Source: Bacteroidaceae bacterium (GTDB lineage: Bacteria; Bacteroidota; Bacteroidia; Bacteroidales; Bacteroidaceae). From it: a stretch of 16,464 bases of DNA. A program made the position numbers and the translations under genes. Of this stretch, positions 8,777 through 15,812 are shown piece by piece. The notes below the pieces were generated by a model. The model did not search any database. It had not been told where the DNA came from and was given only the letters and a program-made list of their open reading frames with translations. The stretch is taken from assembly GCA_900772575.1 (NCBI GenBank), contig CAAHEN010000115.1, positions 1 to 16,464 of the forward strand. The letters run 5' to 3'. Positions within the stretch are counted from its first letter, which is position 1; each line of letters opens with the position of its first letter.

Positions 8777-9394
8777 TCAATGAGCATTGATGAAAGCGTT
8801 CATCTCTGCGACGGGGTCTGGGGCTTGCAGGATGGCGCCGCTGACGGCAATGCCGTCCACACCGGTTTCCATGATGTCTGGGACGTCGGCACGGGTGATA
8901 CCGCCAATGGCGACGACTGGCAGGTTGATTTCTTCCTGCCGCATGGCATCCATGATACGGGCCAAACCATCCAGACCGAGCAATGGTGCCAACCCCTGTT
9001 TAGTGGTCGTATAGCGGAAGGGCCCACAGCCGATATAATCGGCTGAAGCACGGTGAAGTGTACGGACATCATCGATCGTATTGGCCGTTCCCCCAATGAG
9101 AAAGCCCTCACCGAGCAGGGCGCGGGCCTCAGACACCGGCATATCCTTTTTGCCAAGATGGACTCCGTCAGCCTCCACTTCCTTGACCAAGGCCACACGA
9201 TCGTCAATGATGAATGTGGCGCCAGCCTCACGGCAGGCGGCGAGCAAACGGCGGGCTATTGGGGCCACCTCATCGTCAGAGGCGTCTTTCATGCGGAGCT
9301 GTATCCACTTGCAACCGCCGCGCAGGGCCAGCATGGCCGATTCCTCGTAACTGTAGCGGGAAGTGGAATGGGTTATGAATTGTACAGGGATCAT
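8777..9394 (-). CDS. thiE: Thiamine-phosphate synthase ThiE
   Basis: ThiE condenses HMP pyrophosphate with thiazole phosphate to give thiamine phosphate. The protein has 205 residues from the chosen Met and a TIM-barrel pattern: IQLRMKD (31-37), the substrate-binding IIDDR (62-66), GVHLGKKDMP (77-86), GGTANT (101-106), CGPFRYTTTK (123-132) and VAIGGIT (161-167). All match ThiE rather than the TenI regulator-like relatives, because the diphosphate-binding and thiazole-binding residues are kept. The start MIPVQFITHST is preferred over MQAT four codons upstream and over the long extension to 9505, which would run up to the riboswitch. It is the first gene after the TPP riboswitch, with about 110 bp of leader between them, and is followed by thiC. 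Confidence 0.96.
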   Translation of the reverse strand: MIPVQFITHSTSRYSYEESAMLALRGGCKWIQLRMKDASDDEVAPIARRLLAACREAGATFIIDDRVALVKEVEADGVHLGKKDMPVSEARALLGEGFLIGGTANTIDDVRTLHRASADYIGCGPFRYTTTKQGLAPLLGLDGLARIMDAMRQEEINLPVVAIGGITRADVPDIMETGVDGIAVSGAILQAPDPVAEMNAFINAH

Positions 9395-9434
9395 CGTTGC
9401 TTGCATATGGTTGTAGAACGCGGGAATGATGAGA

Positions 9435-9453
9435 CAAAGCGGCAAGCGCTTTG
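9435..9453 (-). promoter_or_regulatory. Leader hairpin between TPP riboswitch and thiE
   Basis: On the minus strand CAAAGCG-CTTGC-CGCTTTG forms a perfect 7-bp stem with a 5-nt loop. It lies between the riboswitch aptamer and the thiE start codon, where an expression platform would sit. The bases after it (TCTCATCATT) are not a T-tract, so a simple intrinsic terminator is not evident. Control by translation, by Rho or by an alternative pairing is possible. The role is inferred from position only. Confidence 0.35.
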
Positions 9454-9504
9454 ACCGGTCGCAGCGGACATGTGAACCGAGAAGAGGGAAATATTGGTGT
9501 TTCA

Positions 9505-9591
9505 AACAGATCCCTTCGGCGGCATTATCCGCATCAGGTGCTTAGGGTATGCTCTCAGCCGGATCCACAGACACCGGCACCCCCTTGTTCT
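9505..9591 (-). promoter_or_regulatory. TPP riboswitch (THI element)
   Basis: The minus strand reads as a complete thiamine pyrophosphate aptamer. P1 pairs the GAACAA side (9585-9590) imperfectly with the TCTGTT side (9505-9510). P2 pairs GGGU (9582-9579) with ACCC (9548-9545). P3 is a CCGG/CCGG stem enclosing GUC-UGUG-GAU. The conserved CUGAGA (9558-9553) and ACCUGAU (9539-9533) follow. P5 is GCGG-AUAAUG-CCGC (9532-9519), and the aptamer closes with AGGGA (9515-9511). These pieces match the pyrimidine- and pyrophosphate-sensing helices of the family in order. It lies upstream of thiE and thiC and should shut them down when TPP is plentiful. Confidence 0.95.
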
Positions 9592-9603
9592 TTGATGGCC
9601 CAG

Positions 9604-9611
9604 CAAAGGTA
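9604..9611 (-). promoter_or_regulatory. Bacteroidetes -7 element of thiE promoter
   Basis: The minus strand has TACCTTTG followed by C, an exact TAnnTTTG match, with an A-rich run just upstream. Transcription would begin near 9597, a few bases before the TPP aptamer. A TTG at 9637-9635 is a weak -33 candidate, spaced 23 bp, slightly longer than usual. Confidence 0.8.
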
Positions 9612-9900
9612 CGGACTTTTTTTGGAACGAGCTTCAAGCCTCGCTGTTATTTGCTAGCGGTTCAAAGCTGGCTCAGACCTGTACGTTTAGCCACCTTGAA
9701 TCGGAACGCACGGGAATATTAAGTTCTGACACCAAGCAAGCATATAGACTACAGTCTGATATAGGATCTGAGACTCGTTATACCTCCATAATGCCCCATA
9801 ATATAATGCCGGCACCATCACCAGTTCACTTATTTGCCCCATTTGCCTCGCAGGCGCCTTAACTTCTTTAACCTTCATCTAGGTTTCGAATGTTAAAACA

Positions 9901-10036
9901 GGGCTTCGGTGAAACTGCTCCGGGGCAAATTTGAATTAGCTCAGAGCAAATTTTTCCGGGGCTAGGGGGAGTCTCTCGGAATACCGGGGCAATTTTTCGC
10001 CATATGATGGCAAATCCGACCGGTATGGGGCAAGAA
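9901..10036. repeat. Degenerate direct-repeat array, period about 21 bp
   Basis: Units related to GGGGCAAATTTTTCC recur on the plus strand. They begin at 9922 (GGGGCAA), 9943 (AGAGCAA), 9965 (GGGGGAG), 9986 (GGGGCAA), 10007 (ATGGCAA) and 10027 (GGGGCAA). A possible weaker unit is at 9901 (GGGCTTC). Spacings are 21, 22, 21, 21 and 20 bp, about two helical turns. Three units are followed by AATTT-type tracts. Read on the minus strand, the period gives seven-codon units of the form LPxYxEx. No function can be assigned from sequence alone. Confidence 0.65.
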
Positions 10037-10040
10037 TAAA

Positions 10041-10060
10041 GGCCATCCGCGCGGATGGCC
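10041..10060. terminator. Perfect 20-bp palindrome, terminator-like
   Basis: GGCCATCC-GCGC-GGATGGCC is a perfect palindrome that can form an 8-bp GC-rich stem. On the plus strand it is followed by CTTTTCTCTT, and on the minus strand by TTTATTCTT, so it could terminate either way. It lies within about 10 bases of the predicted start of the leftward transcript from the 10074-10104 promoter, so it would form a hairpin at the 5' end of that RNA. Terminator, attenuator and protein-binding palindrome are all possible. Confidence 0.55.
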
Positions 10061-10073
10061 CTTTTCTCTTGTG

Positions 10074-10104
10074 CAAAGATACTGTTTTCAGGCGCCGAAA
10101 GCAA
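10074..10104 (-). promoter_or_regulatory. Leftward Bacteroidetes consensus promoter
   Basis: The minus strand has TTG (10104-10102), a 20-bp spacer and TATCTTTG (10081-10074) followed by C. This agrees with the Bacteroidetes primary sigma factor consensus (TTG, 19-21 bp, TAnnTTTG). The start point would be near 10068. No clear gene follows before the thiE promoter about 460 bp away, so its product is unknown. Confidence 0.65.
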
Positions 10105-10157
10105 GCTGTGTTAAAGCCGAAAAATTCTATGGTGCTCTGACGGATCGCCCATAAAAT

Positions 10158-10188
10158 GGCCATCGGCTTACTGCCGGTGTACATGGCC
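10158..10188. terminator. Terminator-like hairpin after the aminotransferase gene
   Basis: On the minus strand GGCCAT (10188-10183), a 6-nt bulge, CGGC-AGTAA-GCCG and ATGGCC (10163-10158) form a bulged stem followed by ATTTTATG. It lies about 120-145 bp past the aminotransferase stop. The plus-strand side is also followed by a T-rich tract (ATTTTTCTTTT, starting 10195), so it may work in both directions. Its outer arms are identical to part of the palindrome at 10041-10060. Confidence 0.45.
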
Positions 10189-10304
10189 ACATGCATTTTT
10201 CTTTTGCCTCATAGCCGGTTGGGGGATAAATGGGTTGCTGAAACAGCCTAGGCCCCACATTCCCGGTTCTGATGGCTCCTCCCTACCCGAATGGGGGAAT
10301 GGAG

Positions 10305-11504
10305 TCACTTGAGCAAGGCGAGTGCCTCTTTGATACGCCGCAAGGCCTCGACGATGTTCTCATCACTTGTGGCATAACTCATGCGGAAACACTCCGGCGA
10401 ACCGAACGCGGCACCACCGACTGTGGCCACATGGCCCACTTCGAGGAGGTACATCGCGAAGTCCATGGAGTCGTTGATGACATGGTCGCCATGGCGCTTG
10501 CCGAAATAGGCGCTGCACTTGGGGAACAGGTAAAAGGCGCCGTGTGGCTCGTTAACCTCAAGACCCGGTATCTCCTTGGCCAGACGGACGATAAGGTCAC
10601 GACGGCGCTCGAAGGCCTGACGCATTTCCTCCACACATGCCTGCGAACCGGTATAAGCGGCTTCGGCCGCCTTCTGTGACACAGAGCAAGGGCCACTTGT
10701 ATATTGCCCCTGGAGTTTGTTGACCCCTTTGACGATCCACTCCGAACCGGCAATGAAGCCTATGCGCCAGCCGGTCATGGCATAAGCCTTGCTGACACCG
10801 TTGACAATGACCACGCGGTCGCGTATACTGTCAAACTGCGCAATGCTCTCATGGTGGCCAATGTAGTTGATGTGCTCATAGATCTCATCAGCGATGACAT
10901 AAACCTGTTCATGACGCGCCAACACCTGAGCCAGCCCGTCCAGCTCAGCCTTGGAATAGACAGAACCGGTAGGGTTGCTTGGTGAACAGAGAATCAAAGC
11001 ACGCGTACGGGGCGTGATGGCGGCTTCCAGTTGTTCAGGCGTGATCTTGAAGTCCTGCTCGATACCGGCAGCGACAATGACGGGCTCGCCGGCCGCGAGT
11101 TTCACCATCTCGGGATAGCTCACCCAGTAGGGGGCTGGAATGATCACCTCGTCGCCCGGATTGACGAGCGCCATGACAGTGTTGCAGACAGACTGCTTGG
11201 CGCCATTGGCACATGAAATCTGGGCCGGCACATAGTCTAGCCCGTTCTCCCGCTTCAGTTTGGCCGCAATGGCTTCCCGAAGCGCGGGATAGCCAGCTAC
11301 GGGTGAATAGCGTGACCAGTTGTCTTCGACAGCTTTGATCGCTGCGGCCTTGATATGCGCGGGGGTGTTGAAGTCAGGTTCACCGACGCTCATATTGATG
11401 ATGTCAATGCCCTGTGCCTTAAGCTCACCGCTTTTCTGCGACATGGCAAGCGTAGCCGATGGCGAAAGACGGTTCAGGCGTTGTGAGAGTTCGTTGGTTG
11501 CCAT
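10305..11504 (-). CDS. PLP-dependent aspartate aminotransferase (class I)
   Basis: This cytosolic enzyme transfers an amino group between aspartate (or a similar amino acid) and 2-oxoglutarate using pyridoxal phosphate. The protein has 399 residues, the usual fold-type I size. Visible signatures are SVGEPDFNTP (39-48), YSPVAGYPALR (66-76), PYWVSYPEM (125-133), SPSNPTG (174-180), ADEIYEHI (205-212), the PLP lysine in NGVSKAYAMTGWRIGF (K239) and the substrate-binding arginine in ECFRMSYATS near the C-terminus. The pattern is that of the I-gamma subgroup, typical of thermostable-type AspC (AspB/AAT) rather than E. coli AspC. Exact substrate range cannot be read from sequence, so prephenate or aromatic activity is possible. 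It starts 50 bp after the Bax inhibitor-like gene. No promoter element is seen in that gap, so read-through is plausible. Confidence 0.93.
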   Translation of the reverse strand: MATNELSQRLNRLSPSATLAMSQKSGELKAQGIDIINMSVGEPDFNTPAHIKAAAIKAVEDNWSRYSPVAGYPALREAIAAKLKRENGLDYVPAQISCANGAKQSVCNTVMALVNPGDEVIIPAPYWVSYPEMVKLAAGEPVIVAAGIEQDFKITPEQLEAAITPRTRALILCSPSNPTGSVYSKAELDGLAQVLARHEQVYVIADEIYEHINYIGHHESIAQFDSIRDRVVIVNGVSKAYAMTGWRIGFIAGSEWIVKGVNKLQGQYTSGPCSVSQKAAEAAYTGSQACVEEMRQAFERRRDLIVRLAKEIPGLEVNEPHGAFYLFPKCSAYFGKRHGDHVINDSMDFAMYLLEVGHVATVGGAAFGSPECFRMSYATSDENIVEALRRIKEALALLK

Positions 11505-11554
11505 AAATATATGTTTGTTTTATTTGATAATGTGCTCTAAGCGCCCTCTCACAG

Positions 11555-12274
11555 TCAGTTGCGGTTGCCACCGAAGATGCGGAGCAGGTACAGGAAGAGA
11601 TTGACAAAGTCGAGATAAAGCGTCAGGCTGCCCAGCAAGGCAAGTTTCTGCGTACTGTCGTTGACCTCGTTGCCGTGCTGCAAGAAAAGCATCTTGAGTT
11701 TCTGCGTGTCATAGGCTGTGAGTCCTGCGAAAATGAGAACACCCAAATAGGTGATGCCCCAATAGAGGGCCGAACTGGCGACAAACATGTTGACCACAGA
11801 AGCGATGATAAGCCCGACGACGGCCATCAGGCCGAAACGGCCGATGGGTGACAGGTCGCGCTTGACGACAAACCCCAGCAGGCTCATAGCGCCGAAGGTG
11901 GCCGCTGAAACAGCAAAGGTGGTGACGATGACGTCCACGCTATAGATCATGAAGATGCACGAAAGCGTGACGCCATTGAGTATGGCATAGGCGGCAAAGA
12001 GCAGGCCTGCTGTGGCAAACGACATGCGCATGATGCGGGCTGAGAGGAAAAACACGAGCCCCAGTTCTGCTATGATGAGCCCCCAGAAAGCCAGCTTGCT
12101 GCTGAAGATAGCTGCCATGAGCTCCAAGTTTGAGGCCACATAGCCGGCCGTCAGTGCCGTCATGATGAGGCCAAGCATCATCCATAAGTAGGTTTTCCTC
12201 ATGAGAATGGGGAACGCGGCGGCAACACGCTGGCCGTCGACGCTGTAGGGATTGTAGATAGTTTCCTTGTCCAT
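11555..12274 (-). CDS. Bax inhibitor-1/YccA family membrane protein
   Basis: This encodes a 239-residue multi-pass inner-membrane protein of the TMBIM/BI-1 family, whose studied bacterial members (YetJ) are pH-sensitive calcium leak channels. About seven hydrophobic helices are visible, at roughly 28-47, 54-76, 86-106, 108-135, 147-168, 171-189 and 210-234. Family signatures are AYDTQKLK (187-194) and YLDFVNLFLYLLRIFG (220-235). D189 and D222 match the paired pore aspartates of YetJ. The N-terminal soluble segment is short (about 27 residues), as in bacterial members. The start MDKETIYNPYS fits the family, and the frame is complete. The gene lies 102 bp after ribBA and 50 bp before the aminotransferase gene. 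Its physiological role in this organism is not evident from context. Confidence 0.93.
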   Translation of the reverse strand: MDKETIYNPYSVDGQRVAAAFPILMRKTYLWMMLGLIMTALTAGYVASNLELMAAIFSSKLAFWGLIIAELGLVFFLSARIMRMSFATAGLLFAAYAILNGVTLSCIFMIYSVDVIVTTFAVSAATFGAMSLLGFVVKRDLSPIGRFGLMAVVGLIIASVVNMFVASSALYWGITYLGVLIFAGLTAYDTQKLKMLFLQHGNEVNDSTQKLALLGSLTLYLDFVNLFLYLLRIFGGNRN

Positions 12275-12376
12275 AATGATTGGAGTTTAGAGATTGATGA
12301 TTTATGGATTTGCGGTCGCAGGGACGAAGTCAAGGCCGGATACTGCGTCCATGGCCTCGGCAACATTGCGAACAGA

Positions 12377-13591
12377 TCATTTGTTGAAATGCAGCGTATG
12401 GCCCATGCGCTCCTTCTTCGTCCGGAGGTAACGCTCGTTATAGGCGTTGGGCTTGATCTCGATGGGCACATTCTCCACGATCTCCAAGCCATAGGCCTCC
12501 AGCCCGACACGCTTGACAGGATTGTTGGTGATGAGACGCATTTTTCTCACGCCGAGCAAACCGAGAATCTGGGCCCCGACGCCATAGTCGCGCTCGTCCG
12601 GATCATAGCCCAGGTGAATATTGGCGTCGACAGTATCATAGCCTTCTTCCTGAAGCTTGTAGGCGGCAATCTTTGCCATCAGGCCTATGCCCCGCCCTTC
12701 CTGGTTGAGATAGAGCACCACGCCCTTTTCGGCCCGATCGACCATGCGCATGGCCTCGTGGAGCTGCTCGCCACAGTCACAGCGTTCTGAGCCGAAGATG
12801 TCACCGGTCACGCATGAGGAATGCACGCGGACGAGTATGGGCTCATCGGGCTCCCAGGTGCCTTTGATCAGGGCAACGTGTTCGAGCAAGTTGCTTTTCT
12901 GCCGGAAAGGGATGAGTCGGAAGTGGCCGTACTCTGTCGGCATGTCGACCTCCTCACCTTTCTCGACGAGGCATTCGTGCTTAAGGCGATAGGCGATAAG
13001 ATCTTTGATTGTGATAATGTGCAGTCCCTCCCTTGCGGCAAACTCCTGAAGCTGGGGCATACGCGCCATCGTACCGTCTTCATTGAGAATCTCAATGAGA
13101 CAAGCCGCGGGATGCAAGCCGGCCAGGCGAGCCAGATCCACGGCGGCTTCTGTGTGCCCCGCACGGGCCAGAACGCCACGGTCTTGGGCATAGAGGGGAT
13201 TGATGTGCCCCGGACGTCCGAAGGTCTCTGGTGTACTGTCGGGATCGGCCAGCGCACGGATGGTGGCAGCACGATCGTGGCACGATACGCCTGTGGTACA
13301 GCCCTCCAGCTTGTCGACGGTCACGGTAAAAGGCGTACCGAGCATGCTCGTATTGGTCTGCACCTGGTGTTCGAGTTCCAGCTGGCGGCAGCGATCTATC
13401 GTAATGGGGGCACAGAGCACGCCACGGCCACAGCGCAGCATGAAGTTGATCTTCTCAGGCGTAGCAAACTCGGCAGCCATGATGAGGTCGCCCTCATTCT
13501 CACGGTCTTCGTCATCCACGACTATCACGAATTTACCCTGTTTGAAATCGGCTACAGCCTCTTCCAATGAAGCTAGTTTGAAATTATCCAT
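12377..13591 (-). CDS. ribBA: Bifunctional DHBP synthase / GTP cyclohydrolase II
   Basis: RibBA supplies both starting units of riboflavin: 3,4-dihydroxy-2-butanone 4-phosphate from ribulose 5-phosphate, and the pyrimidine from GTP. The protein has 404 residues. The N-terminal RibB domain (about 1-200) has DDEDRENEGDLI (26-37), GVLCAPIT (57-64) and RAGHTEAAVDL (143-153). The C-terminal RibA domain (about 205-404) has the zinc cysteines C260, C271 and C273 in HSSCVTGDIFGSERCDCGEQ, then QEGRGIGL (297-304), DYGVGAQIL (335-343) and ITNNPVKR (354-361). Both halves appear catalytically complete. The gene begins 26 bp after the permease stop, indicating co-transcription. I see no FMN riboswitch in front of it, so riboflavin feedback through RNA is not evident. 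Confidence 0.97.
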   Translation of the reverse strand: MDNFKLASLEEAVADFKQGKFVIVVDDEDRENEGDLIMAAEFATPEKINFMLRCGRGVLCAPITIDRCRQLELEHQVQTNTSMLGTPFTVTVDKLEGCTTGVSCHDRAATIRALADPDSTPETFGRPGHINPLYAQDRGVLARAGHTEAAVDLARLAGLHPAACLIEILNEDGTMARMPQLQEFAAREGLHIITIKDLIAYRLKHECLVEKGEEVDMPTEYGHFRLIPFRQKSNLLEHVALIKGTWEPDEPILVRVHSSCVTGDIFGSERCDCGEQLHEAMRMVDRAEKGVVLYLNQEGRGIGLMAKIAAYKLQEEGYDTVDANIHLGYDPDERDYGVGAQILGLLGVRKMRLITNNPVKRVGLEAYGLEIVENVPIEIKPNAYNERYLRTKKERMGHTLHFNK

Positions 13592-13617
13592 TTGGTGTTT
13601 GTTTTTATCTATCGTGT

Positions 13618-15807
13618 TTATTTAAAAGGTGCAGCGACACGTTCGGTCTTGGTGTCCATAAGCCGGTTCACCGCTGCGTCTGTTTCATTCTCCTTGTTCT
13701 CTGTCTGTACGGGTACCTGCCGTCTGTGCTGCCGCATGCGATTGTAGCGGTAAGCATACCAGCCGGCGAGAAAGGCCACGGCGACAATCGTGAGGCACAG
13801 CAACAAGCGTCCCCACTTGCTCCAGCGCCTGCGCGGGCCACTTCGTGTGGGATTGTGATGTGGCACATGGTCGTCGTTTTCCGAAACGGCCATAGGTCCG
13901 GCTCCGTCAGGATTCTGGATGCGCGCTATGGCCCGGCCCAGTGCGTCGCAGACTTTGACGATCTGCCGCATGTCACGGGCCAGCCGCAGGCGGAACCGCC
14001 ATATCCGCAGCCAGAGCAGAAGGCCTATTGGGAAGATGATGCCACAGACCATATTGGCCCGACGGCGGGTGAAGGGCGACGTGTGAGCATAGATAAAGAT
14101 GATGGGCAGCTCATTGAGCAATGCTATCACCTGTCTGTCGCGACTGTTGGAGAGCTCCTCAACGATGGCCTCCATACGCTTGTCGATGGCCTCAACGTGG
14201 CTGTCCCTGACGCGAGTGAAAAAGGTACGGAAGTAGTTGGGCGCAATAATTAGGCGGTTCCTGCTGCTGTAGTCGGCGCAATCCGCACGCAGCGCAGCCA
14301 CTTCGCCAGCCATGCGCCCATAGTCAGGTGGGTCGATGACAACTTCCTTCATGGCGATATGGCGCACATCGCGCAGTCCCAGCAAGCGGAAGAGCACAGA
14401 CACGTAGAGCTCTGCGTTGAACACCACTGAGTCGCGGTTGGCCTTATATGTCAGAAATATGCCGAAGGGAATGAGCACGGCAGAACTGATCCACATACCG
14501 AAGACCATATTCCACGAGCCGTCTCGGGCCATCTTCATGCCGGAGGTGTTGATGATGTAGTAGAAGATAAAGATAAGCACGGAGATGACGGCCGGCAGGC
14601 CCAAGCCCCCCTTCCGGATGATGGCGCCAAGCGGGGCACCGATGAAAAAGAAGAAAAGGCAGGCTAGCGAGAGCGTCATCTTCTGATGCCACTCCACCCA
14701 GTGGCGGCGCACCATGTTCTCATTGCTGTCGGTGGTCACACTCTTCCATTCGAGATCCACACGCGCCGAGCGAAAGTCACGCACCATGTTCTGCCGGGCT
14801 GTCTGCAATTGCTCGGGCGAGGTACGGGCCAGGATGGCATCGAAGGGCACCGGCCTGACGGTCTTGATACGCTGCGAATCGGCCTTGTTCATCTGTGGCC
14901 CGGCATACCAACGCTCATTGGCCTGAATGAAATAGATATGCCCGATGCTGTCCAACTGGCCGTTGATGGAGTCGACGCTATGCTCAATCTGGCGCATGTT
15001 CTTGGCCTGCGCCATGTCGCTAAGCAGCGTCTGATCCATGAGGGCGAAATTGCTGTCGAAATCTATGATGAAACGCTTGTAGGCAAAGGTCTCGCGATCG
15101 TAAGGCACAGAAGCGGAATTGAGTGCCGAGATATTCTGCTGCTGTAGATTTTCAAATTGCTCGCCGTGCCAAAGGTCTAGCGTCATGTGAAGTTTGTCCG
15201 CCGTCATCTCCAAGCGTCCGGAGTCCGCCAGCACAATCTGGGCGCGGTCGAATCCCTGGTCCGTCTTATAGATGATGACTTGGTAGAGCATGCCGGTTTT
15301 CACTTCTTTGTCCTGCACGTAGAGATTCAGGTTGGGAATGTTATTGTAGAAGACGCCGACTGGAATCTCGACTGCCGGCTGGGCCTGTTTCATACTGATC
15401 AGGAGCGTACGCATACTGACCTGGGCCCTTGGGGCCGTGACATTCTGAAAATAGAACGAGAGAACCGTAAGGCCTGCCACCAAGACGAATATGGGACGCA
15501 TGATGCGCACAAGGGGCACACCGGCAGCCTTCATCGAGAGAAGTTCGAGCTGCTCGCCCATATTGCCGAAGGTGATCAATGAAGCCAGCAGCACAGCCAG
15601 CGGCAGCGACATCGGAACCATCGTAATGCCCATGTACCAGAAGAACTGGGCCAGCACGTCGAGTGAGAGGCCTTTGCCAATGAGGTCGTCCATGTAGCGC
15701 CACGTGAATTGCATCATGAAGACGAACAGGCAGATGAAGAAAGCCGCCACAAAGAGGGGCAGGAATTTCTTCATTATATAGCAGTCTAATTTCTTTAAGC
15801 CAAACAT
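13618..15807 (-). CDS. LptF/LptG-type permease with long C-terminal extension
   Basis: This is a YjgP/YjgQ family inner-membrane permease. Family members are the transmembrane part of the LptB2FG transporter that extracts lipopolysaccharide for export. From MFGLKKLDCYIMKKF it has 729 residues. Three N-terminal helices (about 12-33, 54-82, 103-121) include the family pattern LPLAVLLASLITFG and ELLSMKAAGVPLVRIMRP. A periplasmic beta-jellyroll-like region follows (about 122-375), then three helices (about 378-397, 403-421, 432-454) with GAPLGAIIRKGGLG. Beyond the usual end are about 270 extra residues with two more hydrophobic segments (about 585-601 and 668-687), a basic stretch and a polar tail. 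Whether it acts as LptF or LptG cannot be decided here. The start at 15807 is only 5 bases past a promoter -7 element; MKKFLPLF (15774) is the alternative. It is co-transcribed with ribBA. Confidence 0.9.
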   Translation of the reverse strand: MFGLKKLDCYIMKKFLPLFVAAFFICLFVFMMQFTWRYMDDLIGKGLSLDVLAQFFWYMGITMVPMSLPLAVLLASLITFGNMGEQLELLSMKAAGVPLVRIMRPIFVLVAGLTVLSFYFQNVTAPRAQVSMRTLLISMKQAQPAVEIPVGVFYNNIPNLNLYVQDKEVKTGMLYQVIIYKTDQGFDRAQIVLADSGRLEMTADKLHMTLDLWHGEQFENLQQQNISALNSASVPYDRETFAYKRFIIDFDSNFALMDQTLLSDMAQAKNMRQIEHSVDSINGQLDSIGHIYFIQANERWYAGPQMNKADSQRIKTVRPVPFDAILARTSPEQLQTARQNMVRDFRSARVDLEWKSVTTDSNENMVRRHWVEWHQKMTLSLACLFFFFIGAPLGAIIRKGGLGLPAVISVLIFIFYYIINTSGMKMARDGSWNMVFGMWISSAVLIPFGIFLTYKANRDSVVFNAELYVSVLFRLLGLRDVRHIAMKEVVIDPPDYGRMAGEVAALRADCADYSSRNRLIIAPNYFRTFFTRVRDSHVEAIDKRMEAIVEELSNSRDRQVIALLNELPIIFIYAHTSPFTRRRANMVCGIIFPIGLLLWLRIWRFRLRLARDMRQIVKVCDALGRAIARIQNPDGAGPMAVSENDDHVPHHNPTRSGPRRRWSKWGRLLLCLTIVAVAFLAGWYAYRYNRMRQHRRQVPVQTENKENETDAAVNRLMDTKTERVAAPFK

Positions 15808-15812
15808 TGCTG

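Larger units (their letters stand above)
9612..10304. other. Gene-poor intergenic region between aminotransferase and thiE promoter
   Basis: About 690 bp separate the aminotransferase stop from the thiE promoter, and I see no convincing gene. Short minus-strand frames exist: 9687-9878 (63 codons, beginning MKVKEVKAPARQ), 9868-10104 (78 codons) and 9936-10196 (86 codons). They overlap one another or run through the repeat array and promoter, and have no recognisable domain. Identified elements are a hairpin at 10158-10188, a leftward promoter at 10074-10104, a palindrome at 10041-10060 and a 21-bp periodic array at 9901-10036. The stretch 9640-9830 shows nothing I can name. Two inverted TTTGCC copies at 9833-9840 and 9843-9850 face the array. 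Confidence 0.6.

Noticed and set aside
9656..9670. GGTTCAAAGC resembling a tRNA T-loop
   Set aside because: The flanking bases do not form the required 5-bp stem and no cloverleaf fits.
9934..9945. TTAGCTCAGAG resembling a tRNA D-arm
   Set aside because: No acceptor stem, anticodon arm or T-arm can be paired around it. It falls within the 21-bp repeat array.
9936..10196. 86-codon minus-strand frame ending in LPxYxE repeats
   Set aside because: It spans the terminator-like hairpin, the consensus promoter and the palindrome. Its repeat-like end follows from the 21-bp DNA period, so it is not called as a gene.
12821..13570. 249-codon plus-strand open frame opposite ribBA
   Set aside because: It lies entirely across ribBA, whose catalytic motifs are all intact, and its translation has no domain-like features.
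13592..13617. FMN riboswitch in front of ribBA
   Set aside because: Only 26 bp separate ribBA from the permease gene, and no FMN aptamer sequence is seen in the permease 3' end.
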